From Rhodospirillales bacterium (GTDB lineage: Bacteria; Pseudomonadota; Alphaproteobacteria; Rhodospirillales; JASLLZ01), in contig JASLZL010000006.1 of the NCBI GenBank assembly GCA_030754885.1, positions 1 to 58,803 of the forward strand: a stretch of 58,803 nucleotides of DNA. Reading direction: 5' to 3'. The position numbers and the translations under genes were made by a program. The notes beneath the pieces are model-generated. The model did not search any database. It was given only the letters and a program-made list of their open reading frames with translations, and was not told the origin of the DNA. Within the stretch, counting starts at the first letter, position 1. Every line of letters begins with the position of its first letter. Of this stretch, positions 34,802 to 43,443 are shown in pieces.

Positions 34802-36208
34802 TTAAATACCGCCGAGCACGTCGTCTAGCCTTCCTAAAGTTTCCTCCTGACCCAGAACCCTCATGACCTCGAAGATAGGCGGCGAAACGGTCGCACCCGT
34901 CAGCGCGGCACGTAAGGGTTGGGCTATCTTTCCCAGTTTGAGCCCTTCGTCTTCGGCGAAGCGTCGAACCAGGACCTCAATGGCCTCGTCGCTCCACTCC
35001 TTCAGTTCCACCAACGGATCACGAAGCCCTTTCAAGTGTCCGAGCGTGGTGTCGTTGAGGAGCTTGGCCGCTTTGTCGCCCAGGGATAGCGGTCTCGACT
35101 GGGCATAAAATGCGGCACTATCGGTTAGGTCCAGAAGAGTCGTCGCCCGCTCCTTCAAACCGGGCATTCCCATTATTAGCCGGTTCAGAGCCTCATCGGC
35201 AATGTTTCGGGCCGAATTTGCGGCAAGGCCAGTCATAACCAGGTCGGTAAGCCGGCCGTCATCGGCATGGCGCAGGTAGTGGGCATTGAGGCTGTCGAGC
35301 CTCTCCTTGTCGAAGCGTGCCGGCGACCGGCCGATGGCGTCGAGGGTAAACCAGGCAATGGCGTGTTCGGTGTCGATAATCTCATCGTCGCCGTGGGACC
35401 AGCCCAGGCGCAGCAGGTAATTGCGCATGGCCTCGGGCAGATAGCCCTGGTCGCGGTATTCCCCCACACCCAGCGCCCCATGGCGCTTGGATAGCTTGCT
35501 GCCGTCGGACCCATGAAGGAGAGGGACGTGAGCGAAGGCCGGTGCCTCCCAGCCCAGCGACCGGTATATCTGGAATTGTCGAAAAGTGTTTGTCAGGTGG
35601 TCGTCGCCCCGAATGACATGGGTCACGTCGGCGTCGTGGTCGTCGACCACCACGGCTAGCATATAGGTGGGCGTCCCGTCGGCCCGCAACAGTACCAGAT
35701 CGTCAAGCTGATCGTTGGCCACAGTGACTTCACCCTGTACCTGGTCGTCAATGACGGTGGCGCCTTCTTGTGGCATTTTGAGGCGGATTACCGGATCGAC
35801 GCCAGATGGCGCCGAGGCCGGGTCGCGGTCGCGCCACCGCCCATCGTAGCGCATAGAGCGTCCCTCGCGGCGTGCCGCCTCACGCATTTCGGACAGTTCG
35901 TCTGGCGTGCAAAAACATTGGTAGGCCTTGCCCTCGGCCAGCAAGCGCTGCGCCACCTCAGCGTGACGCTGGACGCCATCGAACTGAGACTGCGCGTCAC
36001 CGTCCCAGTCCAGTCCCAGCCAACCAAGCCCGTCGAGGATTGCGCCGACAGCCTCGGGCGTCGAGCGTGCGCGGTCCGTATCTTCGATGCGCAACAAGAA
36101 CCGCCCCGCCTTGTTGCGGGCGAACAGCCAGTTGAACAGGGCCGTGCGGGCACCGCCAATGTGGAGGGTCCCGGTAGGAGAGGGGGCGAAGCGGGTAACG
36201 ACCGTCAT
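34802..36208 (-). CDS. gltX: Glutamyl-tRNA synthetase
   Basis: A 468-residue class I synthetase charging tRNA-Glu. The HIGH motif region reads [20 protein letters not shown], and the KMSKS-type loop reads [13 protein letters not shown] near 255. I chose ATG 36208 ([13 protein letters not shown]) because the family begins here; the frame continues to 36274 without family similarity and no strong ribosome-binding site is visible for either. Many alphaproteobacteria carry two GltX paralogues; whether this is the discriminating or the tRNA-Gln-mischarging type cannot be told here. Divergent from comEC. Confidence 0.95.
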   Translation of the reverse strand: MTVVTRFAPSPTGTLHIGGARTALFNWLFARNKAGRFLLRIEDTDRARSTPEAVGAILDGLGWLGLDWDGDAQSQFDGVQRHAEVAQRLLAEGKAYQCFCTPDELSEMREAARREGRSMRYDGRWRDRDPASAPSGVDPVIRLKMPQEGATVIDDQVQGEVTVANDQLDDLVLLRADGTPTYMLAVVVDDHDADVTHVIRGDDHLTNTFRQFQIYRSLGWEAPAFAHVPLLHGSDGSKLSKRHGALGVGEYRDQGYLPEAMRNYLLRLGWSHGDDEIIDTEHAIAWFTLDAIGRSPARFDKERLDSLNAHYLRHADDGRLTDLVMTGLAANSARNIADEALNRLIMGMPGLKERATTLLDLTDSAAFYAQSRPLSLGDKAAKLLNDTTLGHLKGLRDPLVELKEWSDEAIEVLVRRFAEDEGLKLGKIAQPLRAALTGATVSPPIFEVMRVLGQEETLGRLDDVLGGI

Positions 36209-36368
36209 GACGTGATCTGATACACTCTCTTTCGTTACAGGCTTTATAGTCGCGACGTTGCGCCGCGCGGGCAATGGGACTGCCCTGGTTTAGCACAATC
36301 CCTTAGCACTTGCAGCAAAAGCCTGTCGCGGCGACCGAAGTGGGAGAGAAAAAACGCCGTTTCGTGGG

Positions 36369-36518
36369 ATGTCAGGTGTCTCCAGCCGTCTCGCTGCGAT
36401 GCACGAGGTAAGAGCCGTCCTTGAGCGCGAGCGGGAGCGATGGGTGCTTTGGCTTCCGGTTTTTCTGGGCCTAGGCATCGGCTTTTATTTCGCCCTTCCA
36501 GAGGAGCCGCCGATCTGA
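36369..36518 (+). pseudogene. comEC: 5' fragment of comEC ending at an in-frame TGA
   Basis: From ATG 36369 (or ATG 36399) the frame of comEC reads on through ERERERWVLWLPVFLGLGIG and FYFALPEEPPI, exactly the N-terminal membrane segment expected of ComEC, then meets TGA at 36516-36518 and continues in the same frame as LGLSGMAVSTAFGWLG. ComEC proteins typically have a tryptophan at this point, so a single TGG to TGA change would explain it. It could be a real nonsense mutation or a base error in the sequence. Elsewhere in the window TGA is used as a normal stop. Confidence 0.75.
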
Positions 36519-36533
36519 CTCGGCCTGTCGGGA

Positions 36534-38492
36534 ATGGCCGTCTCCACCGCCTTTGGCTGGCTGGGACGCCGACGCGCCGTGCCTTTGGTGGCGGCTTTGG
36601 GCGTGGGCGTCCTCGCCCTTGGCTTCGCCGCCGCCCAATGGCGGACGGTTGCCGTCCAGACCCCGGTGCTAGACCATCGCCTGGGCCCGACGAATGTCGC
36701 AGGCCGGGTGGTTGGTGTCGAAGTTCTACCCGGAGCCAGTCGCGTTACCCTGGAACGATTACGCATCGGGCAGCTTTCCCCGGCCCGCACGCCGGAACGG
36801 TTGCGCGTGCGGCTAGGCGGAAAACAGCCGCGCATCATCCCCGGCGACTGGATCCGGGTGCGCGCCATCCTTTCGCCGCCGCCGCCGCCCGCCGCGCCCG
36901 GTGCATTCGACTTCCAACGTCAGTCCTATTTTCGCCAACTCGGTGCCGTCGGATTCTCCCTCGGCTCCGCCACCGTTGAGGAGCATCATCGCGCCGAAGG
37001 GTTCGCCGCCTTCGGTTTTGCCCTGGAACGGCTGCGCCAACGCATTTCGGAACGTGTCGTGGCGGGCATCGACGGAACGCCGGGCGCCATCGCCGCCGCC
37101 CTGATGACGGGGTCACGAGGCGCCATCTCGGCCGAAGTAATGGCGAACATCCGCGATTCCGGGCTGGCTCATCTTTTGGCCATTTCAGGGCTGCACATCG
37201 GTCTGGTGGCAGGCATTGTGTTCTTTGGTCTGCGCGGCGCCCTGGCCCTGGTACCGCCCCTGGCGCTTCGCTATCCAATCAAGAAATGGGCGGCGATGGC
37301 GGCTATTGCCGGGGCGTTCGCCTATGCCCTGGTCGCCGGCGCGACGGTCCCGACACAACGCGCCTTCCTGATGATTGGCCTGGTGCTGCTTGCCGTCTTG
37401 TTTGACCGTCGCGGACTATCCATGCGTCTTGTTGCCTGGGCCGCTTTCGCCATCTTGCTGTTTCGACCCGAAAGCCTGCTTGGCGCCAGCTTCCAGATGT
37501 CGTTTGCCGCCGTCGTCGCCTTGGTCGCCGTCTACGAGGTGGTGCGCGACCGCCGGCGGCTTGATGAGGCCGGACCGCCATCATGGCCGCGTCGGGCACT
37601 CCACTACCTGGGTGGTGTGGGGTTGACGACGTTAATTGCCGGCTCCGCGACAGCGCCCTTCGCGATATATCACTTCAACCGTTTTGCCGTTTTCGGCCTG
37701 GCCGCCAACCTGGTGGCCGTACCGGTGACGGCGCTGTGGATCATGCCATGGGCGGTGGCCGCTTTTCTTTTGATGCCTTTCGGCCTGGAGTCCGTGGCCC
37801 TGGCCCCCATGGGCCTGGGCATCGAGGTGGTGGTTCGGGTTGCCGAGACCGTCGCCGCCTGGCCCGGCGCCGTGACCTTGGTGCCGGCCATGCCGGTGTG
37901 GGGTCTGGCCGCCCTCGGCCTGGGGGGACTGTGGCTGTGCTTATGGCGTTGCCCGTGGCGGGCCTGGGGGCTGGCTGGCGTCGCTGCCGGTCTGGCCGGG
38001 GTGGCCGTTACGGTTCCGCCGGACGTCCTTGTGGACGGCGGCGGTCGCTTGATGGCCGTGCGCTCGGCCTCGGGCACCTTCGCCGTCTCGACGCGACGGA
38101 CGGGGCGCTTCAACCGCGGGGTATGGCTGCGCCGGGTCGGCCAGGATGCGGAGGCTCCGCTTTGGCCGCGCCAGGGCTTCAGCGCCGACGGCCGCTTGGT
38201 TTGCGACCACCTGGGCTGCATCCTGCACGCCAAGAAACACGTGGTGGCCCTCGTCTCACGCCCCCAAAGCCTGGCCGAGGACTGCTGGATCGCCGATGTG
38301 GTCGTCAGCGCCGTCCCGGTGCGCGGTCCTTGCCCGGCGGCCGACCGCTTCGATCTGTGGCGCCACGGCGCCCACGCGCTGTGGCTTCTGGACAACGGTC
38401 AGGTAAGGGTGGAAAGCGTCAATGAAGAACGCGGCCGGCGCCCTTGGGTGGTACGTCCGGCGCCCAGACAGCGAAGCGACAGCGCGAGTTAA
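36534..38492 (+). CDS. comEC: ComEC/Rec2 family DNA-uptake channel (lacks first segment)
   Basis: A 652-codon reading frame covering most of a ComEC/Rec2 protein, the inner-membrane channel that moves single-stranded DNA during transformation. It contains a DUF4131-type region (about 1-130), then the competence domain (ALMTGSRGAISAEVMANIRD, GLAHLLAISGLHIGLVAG) with about ten membrane segments, and a short C-terminal soluble part without a metallo-beta-lactamase motif, as in many alphaproteobacteria. The annotated ATG comes five codons after the in-frame TGA at 36516; restart is conceivable but the preceding CGGGA is a weak ribosome-binding site. Without the first transmembrane segment, membrane topology would be altered. 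No other competence gene is in the window. Confidence 0.85.
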   Translation: MAVSTAFGWLGRRRAVPLVAALGVGVLALGFAAAQWRTVAVQTPVLDHRLGPTNVAGRVVGVEVLPGASRVTLERLRIGQLSPARTPERLRVRLGGKQPRIIPGDWIRVRAILSPPPPPAAPGAFDFQRQSYFRQLGAVGFSLGSATVEEHHRAEGFAAFGFALERLRQRISERVVAGIDGTPGAIAAALMTGSRGAISAEVMANIRDSGLAHLLAISGLHIGLVAGIVFFGLRGALALVPPLALRYPIKKWAAMAAIAGAFAYALVAGATVPTQRAFLMIGLVLLAVLFDRRGLSMRLVAWAAFAILLFRPESLLGASFQMSFAAVVALVAVYEVVRDRRRLDEAGPPSWPRRALHYLGGVGLTTLIAGSATAPFAIYHFNRFAVFGLAANLVAVPVTALWIMPWAVAAFLLMPFGLESVALAPMGLGIEVVVRVAETVAAWPGAVTLVPAMPVWGLAALGLGGLWLCLWRCPWRAWGLAGVAAGLAGVAVTVPPDVLVDGGGRLMAVRSASGTFAVSTRRTGRFNRGVWLRRVGQDAEAPLWPRQGFSADGRLVCDHLGCILHAKKHVVALVSRPQSLAEDCWIADVVVSAVPVRGPCPAADRFDLWRHGAHALWLLDNGQVRVESVNEERGRRPWVVRPAPRQRSDSAS

Positions 38493-38505
38493 GGCGCCGC
38501 CTTCC

Positions 38506-39216
38506 TCAGTACTTACGGATCAAACCGACCAGCCGGCCCTGCACTTTGACCCGGTCGGGGCCGAAGACGCGCGTCTCATAAGCGGGGTTGGCGGCTTCAA
38601 GCTCAACGGAAGAGCCCCTGCGGCGCAAACGCTTCAGGGTCACCTCGGTATCGTCGACCAGGGCGACGACGATGGTGCCGTTTTCGGCGGTATCCCGGCG
38701 CTGGATGAGCACGGTGTCGCCGTCCTGGATGCCGGCATCAATCATCGATTCGCCCTCTACCTCAAGGGCATAGTGTTCGCCGCCGCTCAAAAGATAGGCC
38801 GGCACCTCAACGGATTCAGAATCGCGCAGGGCCTTAATCGGTGTGCCGGCGGCGATTCGCCCATAGAGCGGCAGTTCGACCACTTGCGCCGTTGTTGACG
38901 CACGGCCCGCAAGCCCGCCCTCTATCACCTTGGCATCGGCGCCAAAGCGTTCATCCAGTCCTTTGGCCGGGCGGGATGGCTGGCGGCCGGCCAAGTGCGC
39001 ATTATCTGGCAGACGCAGCACTTCCAAGGCCCGGGCCCGGTGGGGCAGGCGGCGGATGAAACCACGCTCCTCCAATCCTGTGATCAGGCGGTGGATACCC
39101 GATTTCGATTGCAGACCCAGCGCGTCCTTCATCTCATCGAATGACGGCGAGACACCGTTGTCCTTGAGATAGCCGTCGATATAAACCAAAAGCTCGTATT
39201 GTTTCCTGGTCAGCAT
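38506..39216 (-). CDS. lexA: LexA repressor
   Basis: A 236-residue SOS repressor with self-cleaving S24 domain. N-terminal winged helix ([39 protein letters not shown]), autocleavage site AAG in [12 protein letters not shown], catalytic Ser in [11 protein letters not shown] and Lys in [11 protein letters not shown] chose ATG 39216 (GGGGGCG upstream) because the family begins MLTRKQ; the longer frame to 39297 runs into the promoter. The promoter carries a LexA box, so it is autoregulated. It converges with comEC (13-nt gap) and follows moeA on the same strand. Confidence 0.97.
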   Translation of the reverse strand: MLTRKQYELLVYIDGYLKDNGVSPSFDEMKDALGLQSKSGIHRLITGLEERGFIRRLPHRARALEVLRLPDNAHLAGRQPSRPAKGLDERFGADAKVIEGGLAGRASTTAQVVELPLYGRIAAGTPIKALRDSESVEVPAYLLSGGEHYALEVEGESMIDAGIQDGDTVLIQRRDTAENGTIVVALVDDTEVTLKRLRRRGSSVELEAANPAYETRVFGPDRVKVQGRLVGLIRKY

Positions 39217-39268
39217 GGCCACGCCCCCGCACATAGACCTTTGGAACAAACTGTAAACATTAGCGCTT

Positions 39269-39297
39269 GTTCTAGTTTGGTTCCAGTGCCGGGTCAA
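39269..39297 (-). promoter_or_regulatory. lexA promoter with SOS box
   Basis: On the plus strand 39269-39283 reads GTTCTAGTTTGGTTC, a perfect alphaproteobacterial LexA operator GTTC-N7-GTTC. On the minus strand TTGACC (39297-39292) and TAGAAC (39274-39269), separated by 17 nt, form a sigma-70-like promoter pointing at lexA, 53 nt before its ATG. The operator overlaps the -10 box, the expected layout for autorepression. Confidence 0.85.
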
Positions 39298-39329
39298 GCA
39301 AACATTTTCTTGTCAGCCACCAGCCGGCT

Positions 39330-40544
39330 TCACAACGACAAATGGCCGCGGCGCAGGGGCACGATCTCAACCCTTTCGCCGGCACGCGCGGCGGCGGCGT
39401 GGGGGGGCCGCACGATCAGGCAATCGGCGGCGGCGAAGACCGCCATCATGGAACTGTCTTGTTTCCCGGCGGGCGTCGCCACCGGGTTGCCATCGGCGTC
39501 GTTGGCGATTGTCGCGCGCAGGTAATCCTGGCGTTCATCGTTGCCGTTCAGGTCGCAGCCAAGAAGGGCCGTCGGCGACGGCCCTCTTTCGCCCGAGACG
39601 CCCAGCATGGCCTCAATCGCGGGCTTCAGGAAGATCACCGCCGAAACACCGGCCGAAACCGGATTCCCCGGCATGCCAAGGACCGCAAGCGGCCCCAGGC
39701 GGCCGAAGATAACGGGCTTACCCGGGCGCATGGCGACGCGGTGAAAGGCAAGCTCCAAGCCCTCTTCGTCGAGTACCCGGCGCACCAGATCGTGATCTCC
39801 GACCGATGCGCCGCCGATGGTCACCAACACGTCGGCGCCACGGGCGCCGGCGATCAGGGCGCGTAGGGTTTCAACATTGTCGGCGGCGATGCCTAGATTG
39901 ACCGGCTCGCCGCCAAGGACGCGAACGTAGGCCGCCACGGCCAGGCTGTTGGAGCTGATGATCTGGTCGCGGGACCTAGGCTCTCCCGGCATGACCAATT
40001 CGTCGCCCGTGGCAAGAACGGCAATGCGCGGCCGGCGGCGTACGCTCAGCCAAGGCACGTTCATGGCCGCCGCCATGCCTACGTCGCGCGCCGTCATCAC
40101 CCGGCCCGCCGGCAGGAGTACCCGGCCCTCGGCGAAGTCGAGACCCGCTGGGCGGATGAACTTGCCGGGCGCCGCCCCCTGACGGACCACGACGTCGTCG
40201 CCCTTGGCCTCGGTATTTTCTTGAATAACAATGGCATCGGCGCCCTCGGGCACGGGAGCGCCGGTGAATATGCGCACCGCGTGGCCGGCACCTAGAACGC
40301 CATCAAACGCTTGGCCGGCAGCCGATTCGCCGATCCGACGCAAGGTCACGGGCACCGTCGCCACGTCCGCCGCGCGCACCGCGTAGCCGTCCATGGCCGA
40401 GACATCGGACGGCGGCTGGGTAATGCGCGAGGCGACGTCGTCCGACAGCACCCGGCCCAAGGCGTCGGCCAGCCCCACCCGTTCGGCCGACAACGGCGAG
40501 AAGGCGGCAGTGAGCAGTTCGAGAGCTTGGGTGACGGAAATCAT
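39330..40544 (-). CDS. moeA: Molybdopterin molybdenumtransferase
   Basis: A 404-residue MoeA that inserts molybdate into adenylylated molybdopterin. Conserved: PPSDVSAMDGYAVRAADV, FTGAPVPEGADAIVIQE, IAVLATGDELV, TIGGASVGDHDLVRRVL and FGMPGNPVSA-like LAVLGMPGNPVSAGVSAV. All four MoeA domains are present at normal length. A good promoter lies at 40596-40623. No other moa/mob genes are nearby. Confidence 0.96.
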   Translation of the reverse strand: MISVTQALELLTAAFSPLSAERVGLADALGRVLSDDVASRITQPPSDVSAMDGYAVRAADVATVPVTLRRIGESAAGQAFDGVLGAGHAVRIFTGAPVPEGADAIVIQENTEAKGDDVVVRQGAAPGKFIRPAGLDFAEGRVLLPAGRVMTARDVGMAAAMNVPWLSVRRRPRIAVLATGDELVMPGEPRSRDQIISSNSLAVAAYVRVLGGEPVNLGIAADNVETLRALIAGARGADVLVTIGGASVGDHDLVRRVLDEEGLELAFHRVAMRPGKPVIFGRLGPLAVLGMPGNPVSAGVSAVIFLKPAIEAMLGVSGERGPSPTALLGCDLNGNDERQDYLRATIANDADGNPVATPAGKQDSSMMAVFAAADCLIVRPPHAAAARAGERVEIVPLRRGHLSL

Positions 40545-40595
40545 GGAGAGCGTCGAGCCATTTCTGTTGGGCCGCGAGATGCGTGAGGAGCGCTC

Positions 40596-40623
40596 ATTAT
40601 AGCCCGTTTGCCACAGGTTTCAC
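40596..40623 (-). promoter_or_regulatory. Putative moeA promoter
   Basis: On the minus strand a perfect -10 box TATAAT (40601-40596) is preceded by GTGAAA (40623-40618) at 16-nt spacing. Transcription would begin about 45 nt before the moeA ATG. The box lies in the 107-nt gap after parE. Confidence 0.55.
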
Positions 40624-40651
40624 GCCCTGGGTTTTGTTGTCAGCTGAAACG

Positions 40652-42667
40652 TCAAACGTCGATGTCGTCGACGAAACGGGCGTGTTCTTGGATATAGGCC
40701 AGCCGCAATTCGGGCTTGCGGCCCATGAGGCTATCGACCAGGCGACGGGTATCACCGATCGTGGCCTCGTCCTCGCCATCGCGGGGCAAGGTGACGCGAA
40801 GCAACGTCCTCTTCTCCCGCGCCATGGTCGTTTCCTTGAGTTGGGCCGGCGGCATTTCGCCCAGGCCTTTGAAACGGCTGATCTCTACCTTGCCCTTGCC
40901 GGTAAATTTGCTTTTCAGCAATTCGTCCTTGTGCGCATCGTCGCGGGCAAAAATAGTGCGAGAACCTTGGGAAATTCGGTACAACGGTGGCATGGCAATA
41001 TAAAGATGACCTTTTTCAATTAATTGCGGCATTTGCTTAAAGAAAAATGTTATCAAAAGTGCGGTAATATGGGCGCCGTCCACGTCGGCATCCGTCATGA
41101 TGATGACACGGTCATAGCGCAACGCATCCTCATCAAAGGCCTCGCCGACGCCACAGCCCAGGGCCTCCAGCAGGTCCTTAATTTCCTGGTTGGCGTGGAG
41201 CTTGTCAGCGGAAGCGCTGGCCACGTTGAGGATTTTGCCCCTGAGCGGCAGGATCGCCTGTGTGGCACGATCACGAGCCTGCTTGGCTGAGCCGCCCGCC
41301 GAATCCCCCTCGACCAGGAAAATCTCCGTGTCCTCGGTGGTTTTTCTTGAGCAGTCAGAGAGCTTGCCGGGCAGGCGCAACCGGCGCGTCGCCGAGGCGC
41401 GCTTGGTTTCGCGCTGAGACTTGAGGCGGTTGCGTTCTTCGGCGCGGCCGATGACGTGGTCAAGCAAACGGCGTGCCGTCTCCGTATCGCCGCTAAGCCA
41501 ATGGTCAAAGTGATCCCGGATGCTGGTCTCGACCAGGCGGGCGGCGGCGGCGTTGGACAGTTTTTCCTTGGTTTGGCCCTGAAACTCGGGGTTTTCCATG
41601 AACAGCGATAGCATGACGCAGGCCCCCCCGACTACGTCGTCGGCGGAGATTTTGGCCGCCTGGCGGTTCCCGATAAGCTCGCCATGGGCCTTGAGAGCCT
41701 TGGTCAGCCCGCCGCGCAGACCCTGTTCGTGGGTGCCGCCCTGGGGCGTCGGCACGGTATTGCAATAGGAATTGAGGAAGGCGTCCTCGTCAACCGGCCA
41801 GGCCACCACCCATTCCACCTTTCCCGAGCCGCCGTTCAACTTGGCGTCGCCGGCAAAAGGGGTAGCGGTCAGCGTGGCGCGGTCATCCAGCGTCGTTGCC
41901 AAGAAGTCGGCAAGGCCGCCCGGAAAATGCAAGGTGTCCTGGTCGGGCGTCTGGTCGCCCTTCTTCAGCAGCGCCGGGTCGCACGACCAGCGGATTTCGA
42001 CGCCCCGAAATAAATAGGCCTTGGACCGGGCCATGCGGTAAAGAAGCGCCGGGCGGAACCCGACGCTTGGGCCGAAAATGTCGGGGTCGGGGTGGAAGCG
42101 GACGGTCGTACCGCGGCGATTGTGCACCGTCCCCTTGTCCTTCGGCGGTCCCTTGGGCTTGCCGCGGCGGTAGGATTGGGTCCACAGCTTGCGATCGCGG
42201 GCCACCTCAACGGTGAGATGATCCGACAGCGCGTTGACCACCGACAGACCGACGCCATGCAGACCGCCCGCGGTCTGGTATGACTGGCCCGAAAACTTGC
42301 CGCCTGAGTGAAGAGTGGTGAGGATGACCTCTAGGGCGGATTTGTTCTTGAACTTAGGATGGGGATCGATCGGAATACCGCGGCCGTTGTCGCTGACCGT
42401 CACCCATTGGTCGGCGTCGATTTCCAGATCAATGCGGCTAGCCTGGCCCGCCACCGCCTCATCCATGGCATTGTCGAGAAGCTCAGCCGCCAGATGATGG
42501 AGCGCATGCTCGTCGGTACCGCCGATGTACATGCCGGGGCGTCGGCGCACTGGCTCAAGGCCTTCCAGGACCTCAATGTCCTTGGCCGAATAGCCGCGCT
42601 GGCGCCGCGGTCCGGTTTCGGCCGTCTCAACGAACAAGTCGTCCATTGCTCTCGCGCCCGCTGTCAT
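40652..42667 (-). CDS. parE: DNA topoisomerase IV subunit B
   Basis: A 671-residue ParE, the ATPase subunit of the chromosome-decatenating topoisomerase. GHKL ATPase motifs: ELLDNAMDEAVAG, SDNGRGIPIDPHP, GGLHGVGLSVVNALS; TOPRIM motifs: EGDSAGGSAKQARD and IIMTDADVDGAHI. Length and HPKFKNKSALEVIL favour ParE over GyrB. Start: ATG 42667 (MTAGARAMDDLF) or 42646 (MDDLFVE); the frame to 42955 overlaps the divergent thioesterase. Its partner parC is not in the window. Confidence 0.94.
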   Translation of the reverse strand: MTAGARAMDDLFVETAETGPRRQRGYSAKDIEVLEGLEPVRRRPGMYIGGTDEHALHHLAAELLDNAMDEAVAGQASRIDLEIDADQWVTVSDNGRGIPIDPHPKFKNKSALEVILTTLHSGGKFSGQSYQTAGGLHGVGLSVVNALSDHLTVEVARDRKLWTQSYRRGKPKGPPKDKGTVHNRRGTTVRFHPDPDIFGPSVGFRPALLYRMARSKAYLFRGVEIRWSCDPALLKKGDQTPDQDTLHFPGGLADFLATTLDDRATLTATPFAGDAKLNGGSGKVEWVVAWPVDEDAFLNSYCNTVPTPQGGTHEQGLRGGLTKALKAHGELIGNRQAAKISADDVVGGACVMLSLFMENPEFQGQTKEKLSNAAAARLVETSIRDHFDHWLSGDTETARRLLDHVIGRAEERNRLKSQRETKRASATRRLRLPGKLSDCSRKTTEDTEIFLVEGDSAGGSAKQARDRATQAILPLRGKILNVASASADKLHANQEIKDLLEALGCGVGEAFDEDALRYDRVIIMTDADVDGAHITALLITFFFKQMPQLIEKGHLYIAMPPLYRISQGSRTIFARDDAHKDELLKSKFTGKGKVEISRFKGLGEMPPAQLKETTMAREKRTLLRVTLPRDGEDEATIGDTRRLVDSLMGRKPELRLAYIQEHARFVDDIDV

Positions 42668-42788
42668 GGTCGTATTTCCGTTCCGTTGGCCCCATATCCT
42701 TAATTGGTCTCGGGGTTTGGCGCAAGGACGATATAGTATGGTTGAGGCGCCATAGACAATACATGTTGTGTAAAATGGGGGATTTATC

Positions 42789-43181
42789 CTGTCAAAGGAA
42801 GCAATCGAGCCACGCGGTGAAATGGCTATCCGGACCCAGGCCATGTCGCGCGACACCAACCCCAGCGGCGACATCTTCGGTGGTTGGTTAATGGCCCAAA
42901 TGGACATCGCCGGCGGCATTACGGCGGCATGGCGAGCCAAGGGCCGCATCGTCACGGTGGCGGTGACCGGGATGGCGTTCCACCGCCCTGTCCGCGTCGG
43001 CGACGTGCTCTGCGTTTATGCCGAGGTCGAGCGAACCGGCCGCACCTTGCTGACGGTTCCCGTCGAAGCCTGGATCCAGCGCCGCGGTGACAGGAACCAA
43101 AGGGTCAAGGTAACCGAGGGCGTCTTCACTTACGTCGCCATCGATGCGGATGGCAACAAGCGCGAAGTGCCCACAAATTGA
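42789..43181 (+). CDS. YciA-type acyl-CoA thioesterase
   Basis: A hot-dog-fold acyl-CoA thioesterase of the YciA family, hydrolysing acyl-CoAs. Core motif TNPSGDIFGGWLMAQMDIAG and VTGMAFHRPVRVGDVL are intact. The first ATG is at 42822, but homologues start 10 to 15 residues earlier and the sequence upstream reads SKEAIEPRGE, matching the family; the only plausible start there is CTG at 42789, 5 nt after GGGGGAT. I annotate from the CTG (130 residues) with ATG 42822 (119 residues) as the alternative. Divergent from parE. Confidence 0.88.
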   Translation: MSKEAIEPRGEMAIRTQAMSRDTNPSGDIFGGWLMAQMDIAGGITAAWRAKGRIVTVAVTGMAFHRPVRVGDVLCVYAEVERTGRTLLTVPVEAWIQRRGDRNQRVKVTEGVFTYVAIDADGNKREVPTN

Positions 43182-43206
43182 ACAGTGCCGCGACGGCGGA
43201 AGCCGC

Positions 43207-43234
43207 TTGACTTCCAATGATGGTGCCGTATCAA
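43207..43234 (+). promoter_or_regulatory. Candidate promoter
   Basis: TTGACT (43207-43212) and TATCAA (43229-43234) at 16-nt spacing resemble a sigma-70 promoter pointing at the small ORF at 43310 and the glycosyltransferase at 43444. A small GCGGAAGCCGC hairpin lies just before it. Confidence 0.35.
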
Positions 43235-43309
43235 CATAGCGTCCTTTACGCCTGATCCACCGGTCAGCGGCGGCATTCTCCCAAGCTGACAAGCAACAAC
43301 GGACCGATC

Positions 43310-43438
43310 ATGGGTTCTTTCTCGGAATCGCCTGACGCAAACCCGCTTGAGCGCCCGGTCGTGGCCAACGACGACGGCGAAGTGATTGCCCACTATTGTA
43401 TCCCCGTGGCTGCGGCCCGCGGTCGCAGGCTCAGGTGA
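43310..43438 (+). CDS. Possible 42-residue protein
   Basis: A 42-codon ORF starting MGSFSESPDANPLERPVV with a hydrophilic N-terminal half and a short basic C-terminus (AAARGRRLR). Its TGA at 43436 lies within the GTGAGG that serves as ribosome-binding site for the glycosyltransferase start at 43444, which would couple the two. The upstream ribosome-binding site (ACGGA) is weak and I know no family. Candidate only. Confidence 0.33.
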   Translation: MGSFSESPDANPLERPVVANDDGEVIAHYCIPVAAARGRRLR

Positions 43439-43443
43439 GGCTA

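Noticed and set aside
36516..36518. TGA read as tryptophan or selenocysteine in comEC
   Set aside because: TGA is an ordinary stop in many genes of this window, the expected residue is Trp not Cys/Sec, and no selenocysteine-insertion-like hairpin was seen directly after it.
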